From assembly GCA_964019135.1 (NCBI GenBank), contig OZ025248.1, positions 29,815,670 through 29,879,669 on the forward strand: DNA of 64,000 nt, in the 5' to 3' direction. A model generated the notes under the pieces. That model was not told where the DNA came from and ran no database searches. It saw only the letters and a program-made list of their open reading frames with translations. This DNA comes from Arenicola marina (lineage: Eukaryota > Annelida > Polychaeta > Arenicolidae). Each line of letters begins with the position of its first letter. Within the stretch, counting starts at the first letter, position 1. Of the stretch, positions 1 to 11,012 are shown piece by piece. A program made the translations under genes and the position numbers.

Positions 1-56
1 CAAACGCGGTGACGCTCAATCTCCGAAATCGATTATTTGCTGTTGAGCTAAAATTG

Positions 57-76
57 CAATTAGTTCGAACTAATTG
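57..76. promoter_or_regulatory. 20-bp perfect palindrome in the array promoter
   Basis: The sequence CAATTAGTTCGAACTAATTG is its own reverse complement and lies about 100 bp upstream of the TATA box. It recurs at the same offset in nearly all units; single changes break it in units 3, 9, 11 and 12. The symmetry suggests binding by a dimeric factor, but I do not recognise the site. It is not a canonical heat-shock element, because TTC and GAA are directly joined. Confidence 0.5.
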
Positions 77-176
77 AATAACAATTCGAATCTCAGTGGT
101 GGCAGTTAGAATAGTACTGTCTCTTTCCCGGGATTGTTGAGTGTCAACGGAACTGCTCCTGACACTGACATACCTC

Positions 177-184
177 TATTTAAG
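177..184 (+). promoter_or_regulatory. TATA box of array gene copy 1
   Basis: TATTTAAG sits about 130 bp before the ATG, with a plausible start site 25-30 bp downstream in the stretch around 201-210 (CATACTTCAT). The block is conserved in all twelve units at the same offset. Just upstream are TTTCCCGGGA and an inverted repeat GTTGA-N3-TCAAC (about 135-147). This makes each unit an independent RNA polymerase II gene. Confidence 0.7.
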
Positions 185-315
185 GCAGACAGACCACCAC
201 CATACTTCATTGTATACTCCTAGGACTCTTTGAGAAACAACAACGAGTACAGTACTAAAGCAGACACGCCATAATACTATTATTCAATATCAGCTGAGCT
301 TGGTGCAAGGCAAAG

Positions 316-1017
316 ATGGCACTGCTTCGACCTTTGCCTCAGCCGTACTGCTGCCTGAAGCTTTGCGCATGCGGAAACAAGTCCAGGCTGGAAACTGTCA
401 CTAGCCTCAGCTCACCACAGACTAGTCGATGGAGCGGCAGTTTGATACATGAAGCCAGCAGCCATATGTACATCAACCGGATGCCGAGTTCTAAGTGGGA
501 ATCCTCCGAAGGTGGTGACAACTTGTTCGAGAGTCTTTATTCCTGCCTCTCTTGCGCTGAAGAATTTGTCAGAGAGGATGGAAGAAAAGGCTGGGAGGAC
601 TTCCCTGCATTTCAAATTCCCTCCATAGACTTCGGAGACAGCGACATGATATCGTCCCGAACGTGCCTGAGGAACATGTCTACAACCTCGGACACAAGCC
701 TCCCGCGCGAAGGAAGAACTCGTGGCGACGGTTGCGAAGAACCAGCAGATGTACCAACAAGGCGGCACCCATCAAACACAAACAATTATTTTGTCGACCT
801 TCAGACTCAGTCTATAGCATTCAGACGATGTGGATCTGGACGTAGCAGCCGCGCTCGTTATGCAGACCAAATGGAGGATGGACAGTCACATAACCCACGG
901 CCGTCTCTGTCACCAAGGAAGAAGCGATTATTGTCGCGAAGACTGAAACGCATGAACCGTCATTTACAACAGAATGGCGTTTCATCGCTTCAGCTACAAA
1001 CCTTGGCTCTTCTGTGA
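316..1017 (+). CDS. Array gene copy 1, unknown 233-aa basic protein
   Basis: The protein is unrecognised. What is visible: a cysteine cluster at residues 12-19 (CCLKLCAC); a Ser/Thr-rich stretch at 24-65; an acidic/aromatic patch at 91-110 around GWEDFPAF and IDFGDSD; Arg/Ser segments at 169-182; a strongly basic stretch at 200-216 (SPRKKRLLSRRLKRMNRH) that could be a nuclear localisation signal; and a leucine-rich tail ending QTLALL. There is no signal peptide or membrane segment. The ATG is the first in the predicted leader and is shared by all intact copies. The coding sequence is a single exon followed by a 70-nt 3' UTR. A small nuclear regulator is one guess, but nothing in the sequence proves it. 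This copy has W61, E72, Y75, C117, P152 and Y158. Confidence 0.75.
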   Translation: MALLRPLPQPYCCLKLCACGNKSRLETVTSLSSPQTSRWSGSLIHEASSHMYINRMPSSKWESSEGGDNLFESLYSCLSCAEEFVREDGRKGWEDFPAFQIPSIDFGDSDMISSRTCLRNMSTTSDTSLPREGRTRGDGCEEPADVPTRRHPSNTNNYFVDLQTQSIAFRRCGSGRSSRARYADQMEDGQSHNPRPSLSPRKKRLLSRRLKRMNRHLQQNGVSSLQLQTLALL

Positions 1018-1083
1018 TACAGCTTGACTACCCTAATTTATTTCTATATAGCTTTTGTTTTAGCTGCATTGTTTACTTAAACC

Positions 1084-1089
1084 AATAAA
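1084..1089 (+). terminator. Poly(A) signal of array gene copy 1
   Basis: AATAAA lies 67 nt after the stop codon, followed 20-35 nt later by the GT-rich stretch GTGCTTGGTGTTTATT. That is the normal arrangement of a cleavage/polyadenylation site. The same block follows copies 2-11 and is missing after copy 12. Confidence 0.8.
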
Positions 1090-1556
1090 CAGGTCAAAAT
1101 TACCTTATCGTGCTTGGTGTTTATTCTGGCCAAACAAAATACAATACTACCATTGAAAGTGTCGAGATATGAGCCGCACACATGGTTAGTTAGCTTTACA
1201 AATTGCCAAATACATGCAGAGTAGTCATATTGACAAGATACTCGGAACGTACAATCAACTGTTAAGCGCTGTAGGGCAAGATACACATGCATAATTTTAC
1301 ACCATTGAATCAGCTCAGGAAAAACGCTGTATACATGGTGCATCAAGAAACTATTCCATATTTGCTTGAGCGTTATAGTTATTTGAAACGTTACGCATGC
1401 TCTACAAAAGGTGTATCATACAATCTGCTCTTCTTGCTCAGATCCATCTCCTGCGAAACCATTTGTGCCGAATTTCTATGAAACTTGTCGGAAATTAAGT
1501 AAAGTATTGATATTCGTTATATGTAATAGGCTTGACGGTAAAAAGAAGACAAAATG

Positions 1557-1564
1557 TTACGTCA
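1557..1564 (+). promoter_or_regulatory. CRE-like TTACGTCA element upstream of copy 2
   Basis: TTACGTCA, a CREB/ATF and PAR-bZIP type site, lies about 310 bp upstream of the predicted start site of the next gene and is present in every inter-gene spacer. A second TGACG half-site follows at the start of each unit (GGTGACGCTC, near 9-18 of each unit). Regulation by bZIP factors is only an inference. Confidence 0.4.
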
Positions 1565-1981
1565 CATTCACACTGATGTTTTGTAATAGAGAAAATAGCA
1601 GTAAAAGATTCCACAAATGAATCCTTAAAGTGACACATGCTAAAAATAGTGAGGCGATAGAAATAACAAACGCGGTGACGCTCAATCTCCGAAATCGATT
1701 ATTTGCTGTTGAGCTAAAATTGCAATTAGTTCGAACTAATTGAATAACAATTCGAATCTCAGTGGTGGCAGTTAGAATAGTACTGTCTCTTTCCCGGGAT
1801 TGTTGAGTGTCAACGGAACTGCTCCTGACACTGACATACCTCTATTTAAGGCAGACAGACCACCACCATACTTCATTGTATACTCCTAGGACTCTTTGAG
1901 AAACAACAGCGAGTACAGTACTAAAGCAGGCACGCCATAATACTATTATTCAATATCAGCTGAGCTTGGTGCAAGGCAAAG

Positions 1982-2683
1982 ATGGCACTGCTTCGACCTT
2001 TGCCTCAGCCGTACTGCTGCCTGAAGCTTTGCGCATGCGGAAACAAGTCCAGGCTGGAAACTGTTACTAGCCTCAGCTCACCACAGACTAGTCGATGGAG
2101 CGGCAGTTTGATACATGAAGCCAGCAGCCATATGTACATCAACCGGATGCCGAGTTCTAAGTGCGAATCCTCCGAAGGTGGTGACAACTTGTTTGACAGT
2201 CTTCATTCCTGCCTCTCTTGCGCTGAAGAATTTGTCAGAGAGGATGGAAGAAAAGGCTGGGAGGACTTCCCTGCATTTCAAATTCCCTCCATAGACTTCG
2301 GAGACAGCGACATGATATCGTCCCGAACGAGCCTGAGGAACATGTCTACAACCTCGGACACAAGCCTCCCGCGCGAAGGAAGAACTCGTGGCGACGGTTG
2401 CGAAGAACCAGCAGATGTACCAACAAGGCGGCACCTATCAAACACAAACAATTCTTTTGTCGACCTTCAGACTCAGTCTATAGCATTCAGACGATGTGGA
2501 TCTGGACGTAGCAGCCGCGCTCGTTATGCAGACCAAATGGAGGATGGACAGTCACATAACCCACGGCCGTCTCTGTCACCAAGGAAGAAGCGATTATTGT
2601 CGCGAAGACTGAAACGCATGAACCGTCATTTACAACAGAATGGCGTTTCATCGCTTCAGCTACAAACCTTGGCTCTTCTGTGA
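1982..2683 (+). CDS. Array gene copy 2
   Basis: An intact 233-codon copy. It carries C61, D72, H75, S117, L152 and S158 relative to copy 1, so it belongs to the second allele group in the array, with copies 5 and 7. Its promoter and poly(A) block are intact. The downstream spacer is one base shorter than in most units. Confidence 0.75.
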   Translation: MALLRPLPQPYCCLKLCACGNKSRLETVTSLSSPQTSRWSGSLIHEASSHMYINRMPSSKCESSEGGDNLFDSLHSCLSCAEEFVREDGRKGWEDFPAFQIPSIDFGDSDMISSRTSLRNMSTTSDTSLPREGRTRGDGCEEPADVPTRRHLSNTNNSFVDLQTQSIAFRRCGSGRSSRARYADQMEDGQSHNPRPSLSPRKKRLLSRRLKRMNRHLQQNGVSSLQLQTLALL

Positions 2684-3646
2684 TACAGCTTGACTACCCT
2701 AATTTATTTCTATATAGCTTTTGTTTTAGCTGCATTGTTTACTTAAACCAATAAACAGGTCAAAATTACCTTATCGTGCTTGGTGTTTATTCTGGCCAAA
2801 CAAAATACAATACTACCATTGAAAGTGTCGAGATATGAGCCGCACACATGGTTAGTTAGCTTTACAAATGCCAAATACATGCAGAGTAGTCATATTGACA
2901 ATATACTCGGAACGTACAATCAACTGTTAGGCGCTGTAAGGCAAGATACACATGCATATTTTTACACCATTGAATCAATTCAGGAAAAACGCTGTATACA
3001 TGGTGCATCAAGAAACTATTCCAGATTTGCTTGAGCGTTATAGTTATTTGAAACGTTACGCATGCTCTACAAAAGGTGTATCATACAATCTGCTCTTCTT
3101 GCTCAGATCCATCTCCTGCGACACCATTTGTGCCGAATTTCTATGAAACTTGTCGGAAATTGAGTAAAGTATTGATATTCGTTATATGTAATAGGCTTGA
3201 CGGTAAAAAGAAGACAAAATGTTACGTCACATTCACACTGATGTTTTGTAATAGAGAAAATAGCAGTAAAAGATTCCACAAATGAATCCTTAAAGTGACA
3301 CATGTTAAAAATAGTGAGGCGATAGAAATAACAAACGCGGTGACGCTCAATCTCCGAAATCGATTATTTGCTGTTGAGCTAAAATTGCAATTAGTTCGAA
3401 CTAATCGAATAACAATTCGAATCTCAGTGGTGGCAGTTAGAATAGTACTGTCTCTTTCCCGGGATTGTTGAGTGTCAACGGAACTGCTCCTGACACTGAC
3501 ATACCTCTATTTAAGGCAGACAGACCACCACCATACTTCATTGTATACTCCTAGGACTCTTTGAGAAACAACAGCGAGTACAGTACTAAAGCAGACACGC
3601 CATAATACTATTATTCAATATCAGCTGAGCTTGGTGCAAGGCAAAG

Positions 3647-4348
3647 ATGGCACTGCTTCGACCTTTGCCTCAGCCGTACTGCTGCCTGAAGCTTTGCGCA
3701 TGCGGAAACAAGTCCAGGCTGGAAACTGTCACTAGCCTCAGCTCACCACAGACTAGTCGATGGAGCGGCAGTTTGATACATGAAGCCAGCAGCCATATGT
3801 ACATCAACCGGATGCCGAGTTCTAAGTGGGAATCCTCCGAAGGTGGTGACAACTTGTTCGAGAGTCTTTATTCCTGCCTCTCTTGCGCTGAAGAATTTGT
3901 CAGAGAGGATGGAAGAAAAGGCTGGGAGGACTTCCCTGCATTTCAAATTCCCTCCATAGACTTCGGAGACAGCGACATGATATCGTCCCGAACGAGCCTG
4001 AGGAACATGTCTACAACCTCGGACACAAGCCTCCCGCGCGAAGGAAGAACTCGTGGCGACGGTTGCGAAGAACCAGCAGATGTACCAACAAGGCGGCACC
4101 CATCAAACACAAACAATTATTTTGTCGACCTTCAGACTCAGTCTATAGCATTCAGACGATGTGGATCTGGACGTAGCAGCCGCGCTCGTTATGCAGACCA
4201 AATGGAGGATGGACAGTCACATAACCCACGGCCGTCTCTGTCACCAAGGAAGAAGCGATTATTGTCGCGAAGACTGAAACGCATGAACCGTCATTTACAA
4301 CAGAATGGCGTTTCATCGCTTCAGCTACAAACCTTGGCTCTTCTGTGA
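3647..4348 (+). CDS. Array gene copy 3
   Basis: An intact copy close to copy 1 (W61, E72, Y75, Y158) but with S117. Its downstream spacer matches those of copies 5 and 8 rather than that of copy 1 (shared ERCIYLKR variant in the non-coding spacer). This is a mosaic pattern suggesting unequal crossing-over or gene conversion between units. Confidence 0.75.
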   Translation: MALLRPLPQPYCCLKLCACGNKSRLETVTSLSSPQTSRWSGSLIHEASSHMYINRMPSSKWESSEGGDNLFESLYSCLSCAEEFVREDGRKGWEDFPAFQIPSIDFGDSDMISSRTSLRNMSTTSDTSLPREGRTRGDGCEEPADVPTRRHPSNTNNYFVDLQTQSIAFRRCGSGRSSRARYADQMEDGQSHNPRPSLSPRKKRLLSRRLKRMNRHLQQNGVSSLQLQTLALL

Positions 4349-5312
4349 TACAGCTTGACTACCCTAATTTATTTCTATATAGCTTTTGTTTTAGCTGCAT
4401 TGTTTACTTAAACCAATAAACAGGTCAAAATTACCTTATCGTGATTGGTGTTTATTCTGGCCAAACAAAATACAATACTACCATTGAAAGTGTCGAGATA
4501 TGAGCCGCACACATGGTTAGTTAGCTTTACAAATTGCCAAATACATGCAGAGTAGTCATATTGACAATATACTCGGAACGTACAATCAACTGCTAAGCGC
4601 TGTAAGGCAAGATACACATGCATATTTTTACACCATTGAATCAATTCAGGAAAAACGCTGTATACATGGTGCATCAAGAAACTATTCCAGATTTGCTTGA
4701 GCGTTGTATTTATTTGAAACGTTACGCATGCTCTACAAAAGGTGTATCATACAATCTGCTCTTCTTGCTCAGATCCATCTCCTGCGACACCATTTGTGCC
4801 GAATTTCTATGAAACTTGTCGGAAATTGAGTAAAGTATTGATATTCGTTATATGTAATAGGCTTGACGGTAAAAAGAAGACAAAATGTTACGTCACATTC
4901 ACACTGATGTTTTGTAATAGAGAAAATAGCAGTAAAAGATTCCACAAATGAATCCTTAAAGTGACACATGTTAAAAATAGTGAGGCGATAGAAATAACAA
5001 ACGCGGTGACGCTCAATCTCCGAAATCGATTATTTGCTGTTGAGCTAAAATTGCAATTAGTTCGAACTAATTGAATAACAATTCGAATCTCAGTGGTGGC
5101 AGTTAGAATAGTACTGTCTCTTTCCCGGGATTGTTGAGTGTCAACGGAACTGCTCCTGACACTGACATACCTCTATTTAAGGCAGACAGACCACCACCAT
5201 ACTTCATTGTATACTCCTAGGACTCTTTGAGAAACAACAGCGAGTACAGTACTAAAGCAGACACGCCATAATACTATTATTCAATATCAGCTGAGCTTGG
5301 TGCAAGGCAAAG

Positions 5313-6014
5313 ATGGCACTGCTTCGACCTTTGCCTCAGCCGTACTGCTGCCTGAAGCTTTGCGCATGCGGAAACAAGTCCAGGCTGGAAACTGTCACTA
5401 GCCTCAGCTCACCACAGACTAGTCGATGGAGCGGCAGTTTGATACATGAAGCCAGCAGCCATATGTACATCAACCGGATGCCGAGTTCTAAGTGGGAATC
5501 CTCCGAAGGTGGTGACAACTTGTTCGAGAGTCTTTATTCCTGCCTCTCTTGCGCTGAAGAATTTGTCAGAGAGGATGGAAGAAAAGGCTGGGAGGACTTC
5601 CCTGCATTTCAAATTCCCTCCATAGACTTCGGAGACAGCGACATGATATCGTCCCGAACGTGCCTGAGGAACATGTCTACAACCTCGGACACAAGCCTCC
5701 CGCGCGAAGGAAGAACTCGTGGCGACGGTTGCGAAGAACCAGCAGATGTACCAACAAGGCGGCACCCATCAAACACAAACAATTATTTTGTTGACCTTCA
5801 GACTCAGTCTATAGCATTCAGACGATGTGGATCTGGACGTAGCAGCCGCGCTCGTTATGCAGACCAAATGGAGGATGGACAGTCACATAACCCACGGCCG
5901 TCTCTGTCACCAAGGAAGAAGCGATTATTGTCGCGAAGACTGAAACGCATGAACCGTCATTTACAACAGAATGGCGTTTCATCGCTTCAGCTACAAACCT
6001 TGGCTCTTCTGTGA
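5313..6014 (+). CDS. Array gene copy 4
   Basis: The predicted protein is identical to copy 1 (including C117 and Y158), with at least one synonymous change (the valine codon in FVDL is GTT, not GTC). The spacer downstream differs from that of copy 1, so identity is confined to part of the unit. Confidence 0.75.
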   Translation: MALLRPLPQPYCCLKLCACGNKSRLETVTSLSSPQTSRWSGSLIHEASSHMYINRMPSSKWESSEGGDNLFESLYSCLSCAEEFVREDGRKGWEDFPAFQIPSIDFGDSDMISSRTCLRNMSTTSDTSLPREGRTRGDGCEEPADVPTRRHPSNTNNYFVDLQTQSIAFRRCGSGRSSRARYADQMEDGQSHNPRPSLSPRKKRLLSRRLKRMNRHLQQNGVSSLQLQTLALL

Positions 6015-6978
6015 TACAGCTTGACTACCCTAATTTATTTCTGTAAAGCTTTTGTTTTAGCTGCATTGTTTATTTAAACCAATAAACAGGTCAAAATTAC
6101 TTTATCGTGCTTGGTGTTTATTCTGGCCAAACAAAATACAATACTACCATTGAAAGTGTCGAGATATGAGCCGCACACATGGTTAGTTAGCTTTACAAAT
6201 TGCCAAATACATGCAGAGTAGTCATATTGACAAGATACTCGGAACGTACAATCAACTGCTAAGCGCTGTACGGCAAGATACACATGCATATTGTTACACC
6301 ATTGAATCAATTCAGGAAAAACGCTGTATACATGGTGCATCAAGAAACTATTCCAGATTTGCTTGAGCGTTATAGTTATTTGAAACGTTACGCATGCTCT
6401 ACAAAAGGTGTATCATACAATCTGCTCTTCTTGCTCAGATCCATCTCCTGCGACACCATTTGTGCCGAATTTCTATGAAACTTGTCGGAAATTGAGTAAA
6501 GTATTGATATTCGTTATATGTAATAGGCTTGACGGTAAAAAGAAGACAAAATGTTACGTCACATTCACACTGATGTTTTGTAATAGAGAAAATAGCAGTA
6601 AAAGATTCCACAAATGAATCCTTAAAGTGACACATGTTAAAAATAGTGAGGCGATAGAAATAACAAACGCGGTGACGCTCAATCTCCGAAATCGATTATT
6701 TGCTGTTGAGCTAAAATTGCAATTAGTTCGAACTAATTGAATAACAATTCGAATCTCAGTGGTGGCAGTTAGAATAGTACTGTCTCTTTCCCGGGATTGT
6801 TGAGTGTCAACGGAACTGCTCCTGACACTGACATACCTCTATTTAAGGCAGACAGACCACCACCATACTTCATTGTATACTCCTAGGACTCTTTGAGAAA
6901 CAACAGCGAGTACAGTACTAAAGCAGACACGCCATAATACTATTATTCAATATCAGCTGAGCTTGGTGCAAGGCAAAG

Positions 6979-7680
6979 ATGGCACTGCTTCGACCTTTGC
7001 CTCAGCCGTACTGCTGCCTGAAGCTTTGCGCATGCGGAAACAAGTCCAGGCTGGAAACTGTCAGTAGCCTCAGCTCACCACAGACTAGTCGATGGAGCGG
7101 CAGTTTGATACATGAAGCCAGCAGCCATATGTACATCAACCGGATGCCGAGTTCTAAGTGCGAATCCTCCGAAGGTGGTGACAACTTGTTTGACAGTCTT
7201 CATTCCTGCCTCTCTTGCGCTGAAGAATTTGTCAGAGAGGATGGAAGAAAAGGCTGGGAGGACTTCCCTGCATTTCAAATTCCCTCCATAGACTTCGGAG
7301 ACAGCGACATGATATCGTCCCGAACGAGCCTGAGGAACATGTCTACAACCTCGGACACAAGCCTCCCGCGCGAAGGAAGAACTCGTGGCGACGGTTGCGA
7401 AGAACCAGCAGATGTACCAACAAGGCGGCACCCATCAAACACAAACAATTCTTTTGTCGACCTTCAGACTCAGTCTATAGCATTCAGACGATGTGGATCT
7501 GGACGTAGCAGCCGCGCTCGTTATGCAGACCAAATGGAGGATGGACAGTCACATAACCCACGGCCGTCTCTGTCACCAAGGAAGAAGCGATTATTGTCGC
7601 GAAGACTGAAACGCATGAACCGTCATTTACAACAGAATGGCGTTTCATCGCTTCAGCTACAAACCTTGGCTCTTCTGTGA
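6979..7680 (+). CDS. Array gene copy 5
   Basis: An intact copy of the C61/D72/H75/S158 group with a private T29S change. Residue 152 is proline, unlike copy 2. The spacer downstream matches that of copy 3. Confidence 0.75.
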   Translation: MALLRPLPQPYCCLKLCACGNKSRLETVSSLSSPQTSRWSGSLIHEASSHMYINRMPSSKCESSEGGDNLFDSLHSCLSCAEEFVREDGRKGWEDFPAFQIPSIDFGDSDMISSRTSLRNMSTTSDTSLPREGRTRGDGCEEPADVPTRRHPSNTNNSFVDLQTQSIAFRRCGSGRSSRARYADQMEDGQSHNPRPSLSPRKKRLLSRRLKRMNRHLQQNGVSSLQLQTLALL

Positions 7681-8644
7681 TACAGCTTGACTACCCTAAT
7701 TTATTTCTATATAGCTTTTGTTTTAGCTGCATTGTTTACTTAAACCAATAAACAGGTCAAAATTACCTTATCGTGATTGGTGTTTATTCTGGCCAAACAA
7801 AATACAATACTACCATTGAAAGTGTCGAGATATGAGCCGCACACATGGTTAGTTAGCTTTACAAATTGCCAAATACATGCAGAGTAGTCATATTGACAAT
7901 ATACTCGGAACGTACAATCAACTGCTAAGCGCTGTAAGGCAAGATACACATGCATATTTTTACACCATTGAATCAATTCAGGAAAAACGCTGTATACATG
8001 GTGCATCAAGAAACTATTCCAGATTTGCTTGAGCGTTGTATTTATTTGAAACGTTACGCATGCTCTACAAAAGGTGTATCATACAATCTGCTCTTCTTGC
8101 TCAGATCCATCTCCTGCGACACCATTTGTGCCGAATTTCTATGAAACTTGTCGGAAATTGAGTAAAGTATTGATATTCGTTATATGTAATAGGCTTGACG
8201 GTAAAAAGAAGACAAAATGTTACGTCACATTCACACTGATGTTTTGTAATAGAGAAAATAGCAGTAAAAGATTCCACAAATGAATCCTTAAAGTGACACA
8301 TGTTAAAAATAGTGAGGCGATAGAAATAACAAACGCGGTGACGCTCAATCTCCGAAATCGATTATTTGCTGTTGAGCTAAAATTGCAATTAGTTCGAACT
8401 AATTGAATAACAATTCGAATCTCAGTGGTGGCAGTTAGAATAGTACTGTCTCTTTCCCGGGATTGTTGAGTGTCAACGGAACTGCTCCTGACACTGACAT
8501 ACCTCTATTTAAGGCAGACAGACCACCACCATACTTCATTGTATACTCCTAGGACTCTTTGAGAAACAACAACGAGTACAGTACTAAAGCAGACACGCCA
8601 TAATACTATTATTCAATATCAGCTGAGCTTGGTGCAAGGCAAAG

Positions 8645-9346
8645 ATGGCACTGCTTCGACCTTTGCCTCAGCCGTACTGCTGCCTGAAGCTTTGCGCATG
8701 CGGAAACAAGTCCAGGCTGGAAACTGTCACTAGCCTCAGCTCACCACAGACTAGTCGATGGAGCGGCAGTTTGATACATGAAGCCAGCAGCCATATGTAC
8801 ATCAACCGGATGCCGAGTTCTAAGTGGGAATCCTCCGAAGGTGGTGACAACTTGTTCGAGAGTCTTTATTCCTGCCTCTCTTGCGCTGAAGAATTTGTCA
8901 GAGAGGATGGAAGAAAAGGCTGGGAGGACTTCCCTGCATTTCAAATTCCCTCCATAGACTTCGGAGACAGCGACATGATATCGTCCCGAACGTGCCTGAG
9001 GAACATGTCTACAACCTCGGACACAAGCCTCCCGCGCGAAGGAAGAACTCGTGGCGACGGTTGCGAAGAACCAGCAGATGTACCAACAAGGCGGCACCCA
9101 TCAAACACAAACAATTATTTTGTCGACCTTCAGACTCAGTCTATAGCATTCAGACGATGTGGATCTGGACGTAGCAGCCGCGCTCGTTATGCAGACCAAA
9201 TGGAGGATGGACAGTCACATAACCCACGGCCGTCTCTGTCACCAAGGAAGAAGCGATTATTGTCGCGAAGACTGAAACGCATGAACCGTCATTTACAACA
9301 GAATGGCGTTTCATCGCTTCAGCTACAAACCTTGGCTCTTCTGTGA
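8645..9346 (+). CDS. Array gene copy 6
   Basis: The predicted protein is identical to copy 1. The leader variant (AACAACAACGAG) and the private variants of the downstream spacer are also the same as in unit 1. The two copies lie exactly 8,329 bp (five units) apart. Confidence 0.75.
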   Translation: MALLRPLPQPYCCLKLCACGNKSRLETVTSLSSPQTSRWSGSLIHEASSHMYINRMPSSKWESSEGGDNLFESLYSCLSCAEEFVREDGRKGWEDFPAFQIPSIDFGDSDMISSRTCLRNMSTTSDTSLPREGRTRGDGCEEPADVPTRRHPSNTNNYFVDLQTQSIAFRRCGSGRSSRARYADQMEDGQSHNPRPSLSPRKKRLLSRRLKRMNRHLQQNGVSSLQLQTLALL

Positions 9347-10310
9347 TACAGCTTGACTACCCTAATTTATTTCTATATAGCTTTTGTTTTAGCTGCATTG
9401 TTTACTTAAACCAATAAACAGGTCAAAATTACCTTATCGTGCTTGGTGTTTATTCTGGCCAAACAAAATACAATACTACCATTGAAAGTGTCGAGATATG
9501 AGCCGCACACATGGTTAGTTAGCTTTACAAATTGCCAAATACATGCAGAGTAGTCATATTGACAAGATACTCGGAACGTACAATCAACTGTTAAGCGCTG
9601 TAGGGCAAGATACACATGCATAATTTTACACCATTGAATCAGCTCAGGAAAAACGCTGTATACATGGTGCATCAAGAAACTATTCCATATTTGCTTGAGC
9701 GTTATAGTTATTTGAAACGTTACGCATGCTCTACAAAAGGTGTATCATACAATCTGCTCTTCTTGCTCAGATCCATCTCCTGCGAAACCATTTGTGCCGA
9801 ATTTCTATGAAACTTGTCGGAAATTAAGTAAAGTATTGATATTCGTTATATGTAATAGGCTTGACGGTAAAAAGAAGACAAAATGTTACGTCACATTCAC
9901 ACTGATGTTTTGTAATAGAGAAAATAGCAGTAAAAGATTCCACAAATGAATCCTTAAAGTGACACATGCTAAAAATAGTGAGGCGATAGAAATAACAAAC
10001 GCGGTGACGCTCAATCTCCGAAATCGATTATTTGCTGTTGAGCTAAAATTGCAATTAGTTCGAACTAATTGAATAACAATTCGAATCTCAGTGGTGGCAG
10101 TTAGAATAGTACTGTCTCTTTCCCGGGATTGTTGAGTGTCAACGGAACTGCTCCTGACACTGACATACCTCTATTTAAGGCAGACAGACCACCACCATAC
10201 TTCATTGTATACTCCTAGGACTCTTTGAGAAACAACAGCGAGTACAGTACTAAAGCAGACACGCCATAATACTATTATTCAATATCAGCTGAGCTTGGTG
10301 CAAGGCAAAG

Positions 10311-11012
10311 ATGGCACTGCTTCGACCTTTGCCTCAGCCGTACTGCTGCCTGAAGCTTTGCGCATGCGGAAACAAGTCCAGGCTGGAAACTGTTACTAGC
10401 CTCAGCTCACCACAGACTAGTCGATGGAGCGGCAGTTTGATACATGAAGCCAGCAGCCATATGTACATCAACCGGATGCCGAGTTCTAAGTGGGAATGCT
10501 CCGAAGGTGGTGACAACTTGTTTGACAGTCTTCATTCCTGCCTCTCTTGCGCTGAAGAATTTGTCAGAGAGGATGGAAGAAAAGGCTGGGAGGACTTCCC
10601 TGCATTTCAAATTCCCTCCATAGACTTCGGAGACAGCGACATGATATCGTCCCGAACGAGCCTGAGGAACATGTCTACAACCTCGGACACAAGCCTCCCG
10701 CGCGAAGGAAGAACTCGTGGCGACGGTTGCGAAGAACCAGCAGATGTACCAACAAGGCGGCACCTATCAAACACAAACAATTCTTTTGTCGACCTTCAGA
10801 CTCAGTCTATAGCATTCAGACGATGTGGATCTGGACGTAGCAGCCGCGCTCGTTATGCAGACCAAATGGAGGATGGACAGTCACATAACCCACGGCCGTC
10901 TCTGTCACCAAGGAAGAAGCGATTATTGTCGCGAAGACTGAAACGCATGAACCGTCATTTACAACAGAATGGCGTTTCATCGCTTCAGCTACAAACCTTG
11001 GCTCTTCTGTGA
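10311..11012 (+). CDS. Array gene copy 7
   Basis: An intact copy with W61 but S63 changed to C, then D72, H75, S117, L152 and S158. It combines variants of both allele groups, again consistent with exchange between units. Confidence 0.75.
   Translation: MALLRPLPQPYCCLKLCACGNKSRLETVTSLSSPQTSRWSGSLIHEASSHMYINRMPSSKWECSEGGDNLFDSLHSCLSCAEEFVREDGRKGWEDFPAFQIPSIDFGDSDMISSRTSLRNMSTTSDTSLPREGRTRGDGCEEPADVPTRRHLSNTNNSFVDLQTQSIAFRRCGSGRSSRARYADQMEDGQSHNPRPSLSPRKKRLLSRRLKRMNRHLQQNGVSSLQLQTLALL

Noticed and set aside
57-76. Heat-shock element at the palindrome
   Set aside because: TTC and GAA are adjacent (TTCGAA) instead of being spaced by two bases, so it does not fit the pentamer rule.
412-768. Conserved antisense ORFs (118 and 60 codons) in each array unit
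   Set aside because: They overlap the sense gene and recur only because the DNA units are nearly identical. They lack their own promoter or poly(A) signal, and the sense frame has the proper gene context.
316-1017. Array protein as a p21/p27-type CDK inhibitor (NLF..., W/F acidic patch, basic C-terminus)
   Set aside because: The conserved kinase-inhibitor core (RRxLFG and WNFDF) is missing; only composition is similar.
1077-1620. Small ORFs of 64-89 codons in each array spacer
   Set aside because: They lie downstream of the poly(A) signal, vary or break between units (frames lost in units 2, 7, 9-11), and have no recognisable motif.
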